The notes beneath the pieces were generated by a model, which did no database searches, was not told the origin of the DNA, and was given only the letters and a program-made list of their open reading frames with translations. The position numbers and the translations under genes were made by a program. A stretch of DNA of 41,320 nucleotides from assembly GCA_024697845.1 (NCBI GenBank), contig JAILRZ010000055.1:1-41320 (forward strand), written 5' to 3'. This DNA comes from Eubacterium sp. GTDB lineage: Bacteria; Bacillota; Clostridia; Lachnospirales; Lachnospiraceae. Positions 40,843 through 41,320 of the stretch are shown in pieces; the stretch's first letter is position 1; every line of letters starts with the position of its first letter.

Positions 40843-41320
40843 ATGAATATATTATTAGATGAAACGAAATTAGAGAATCTATTGCTAAAGAGAAAAGAAC
40901 ATATCGGAAATAATAGTATTTTATGGACTGAAATACTTGCTGTAATTTCATATACTGTTTCACTTTTTTGTTCTGATTTTCATGATACCTTTGGGTTGCA
41001 GGCTTCGACCTTGCAGACAATTGCGAACGGGATAGCAATAGTTTTTTTATTTGTGCTAGCGGTTCAGATAATAAAGCAAATTAGAAACAAATATAACTTT
41101 GAAATTCTATATGAGGACATTATGAATATGAATCAGATTAAACATTATTTTTCTTTAGTGGCTATAAAAGATGATTATGAGCAATACCCAAATCGCTTTT
41201 TGGTTTATTATGACCAATCGTGGAAGTGTTGGTTTTTTCCAAATTTTAGAACGAAAGAAGAGGATAACGAAAAATTTATTGTTAGTAAATTGTCGAATTA
41301 TCTTCATATCAAGGAAGACG
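40843..41320 (+). CDS. Partial ORF, two-TM membrane protein of unknown function, runs off window
   Basis: Own translation MNILLDETKLENLLLKRKEHIGNNSILWTEILAVISYTVSLF... to window end with no stop; SD aggggggatg. Confidence 0.65.
   Translation, partial: MNILLDETKLENLLLKRKEHIGNNSILWTEILAVISYTVSLFCSDFHDTFGLQASTLQTIANGIAIVFLFVLAVQIIKQIRNKYNFEILYEDIMNMNQIKHYFSLVAIKDDYEQYPNRFLVYYDQSWKCWFFPNFRTKEEDNEKFIVSKLSNYLHIKED

Overview
41.3 kb window from a low-GC Clostridia-type chromosome (Lachnospiraceae-like by gene content; inference only). The left half (1-20.5 kb) is mostly housekeeping: proA, a clostripain-family protease, GtrA, SPFH/zinc-ribbon/TPM proteins, a (p)ppGpp synthetase, a two-component system whose response regulator has an in-frame amber stop, maf, ybaK, trmO, a glycosyltransferase, eno, a flavodoxin, cysK and tcdA. 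It also holds an array of eight 63-bp palindromic repeats (3977-4453). The right half (about 20.5-40.8 kb) is an unusual nitrogenase-like island bracketed by two paralogous LysR regulators. It contains two NifDK-like alpha/beta pairs, one NifH, one short NifB, two NifX-like proteins, three CysK-fold enzymes plus a D-cysteine desulfhydrase/ACC deaminase-type enzyme, an SsuABC/TauABC-type importer, a DUF4418/FtsX/ABC-ATPase trio and a GNAT acetyltransferase. By hand alignment, neither alpha subunit keeps the equivalents of alpha-Gln191, alpha-His195 or alpha-His442 of Mo-nitrogenase, while the P-cluster cysteines and the Cys275 equivalent are kept. With the sulfur/cysteine gene content, this suggests a nitrogenase-like organosulfur reductase (C-S bond cleavage, sulfur scavenging) rather than N2 fixation. 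The two main island operons share a promoter architecture: a dyad centred about 66 bp upstream of the predicted start site, typical of a LysR-type activator site. A divergent tRNA-Cys(GCA)-like gene (33247-33316) sits inside the island operon between cysK and nifB.
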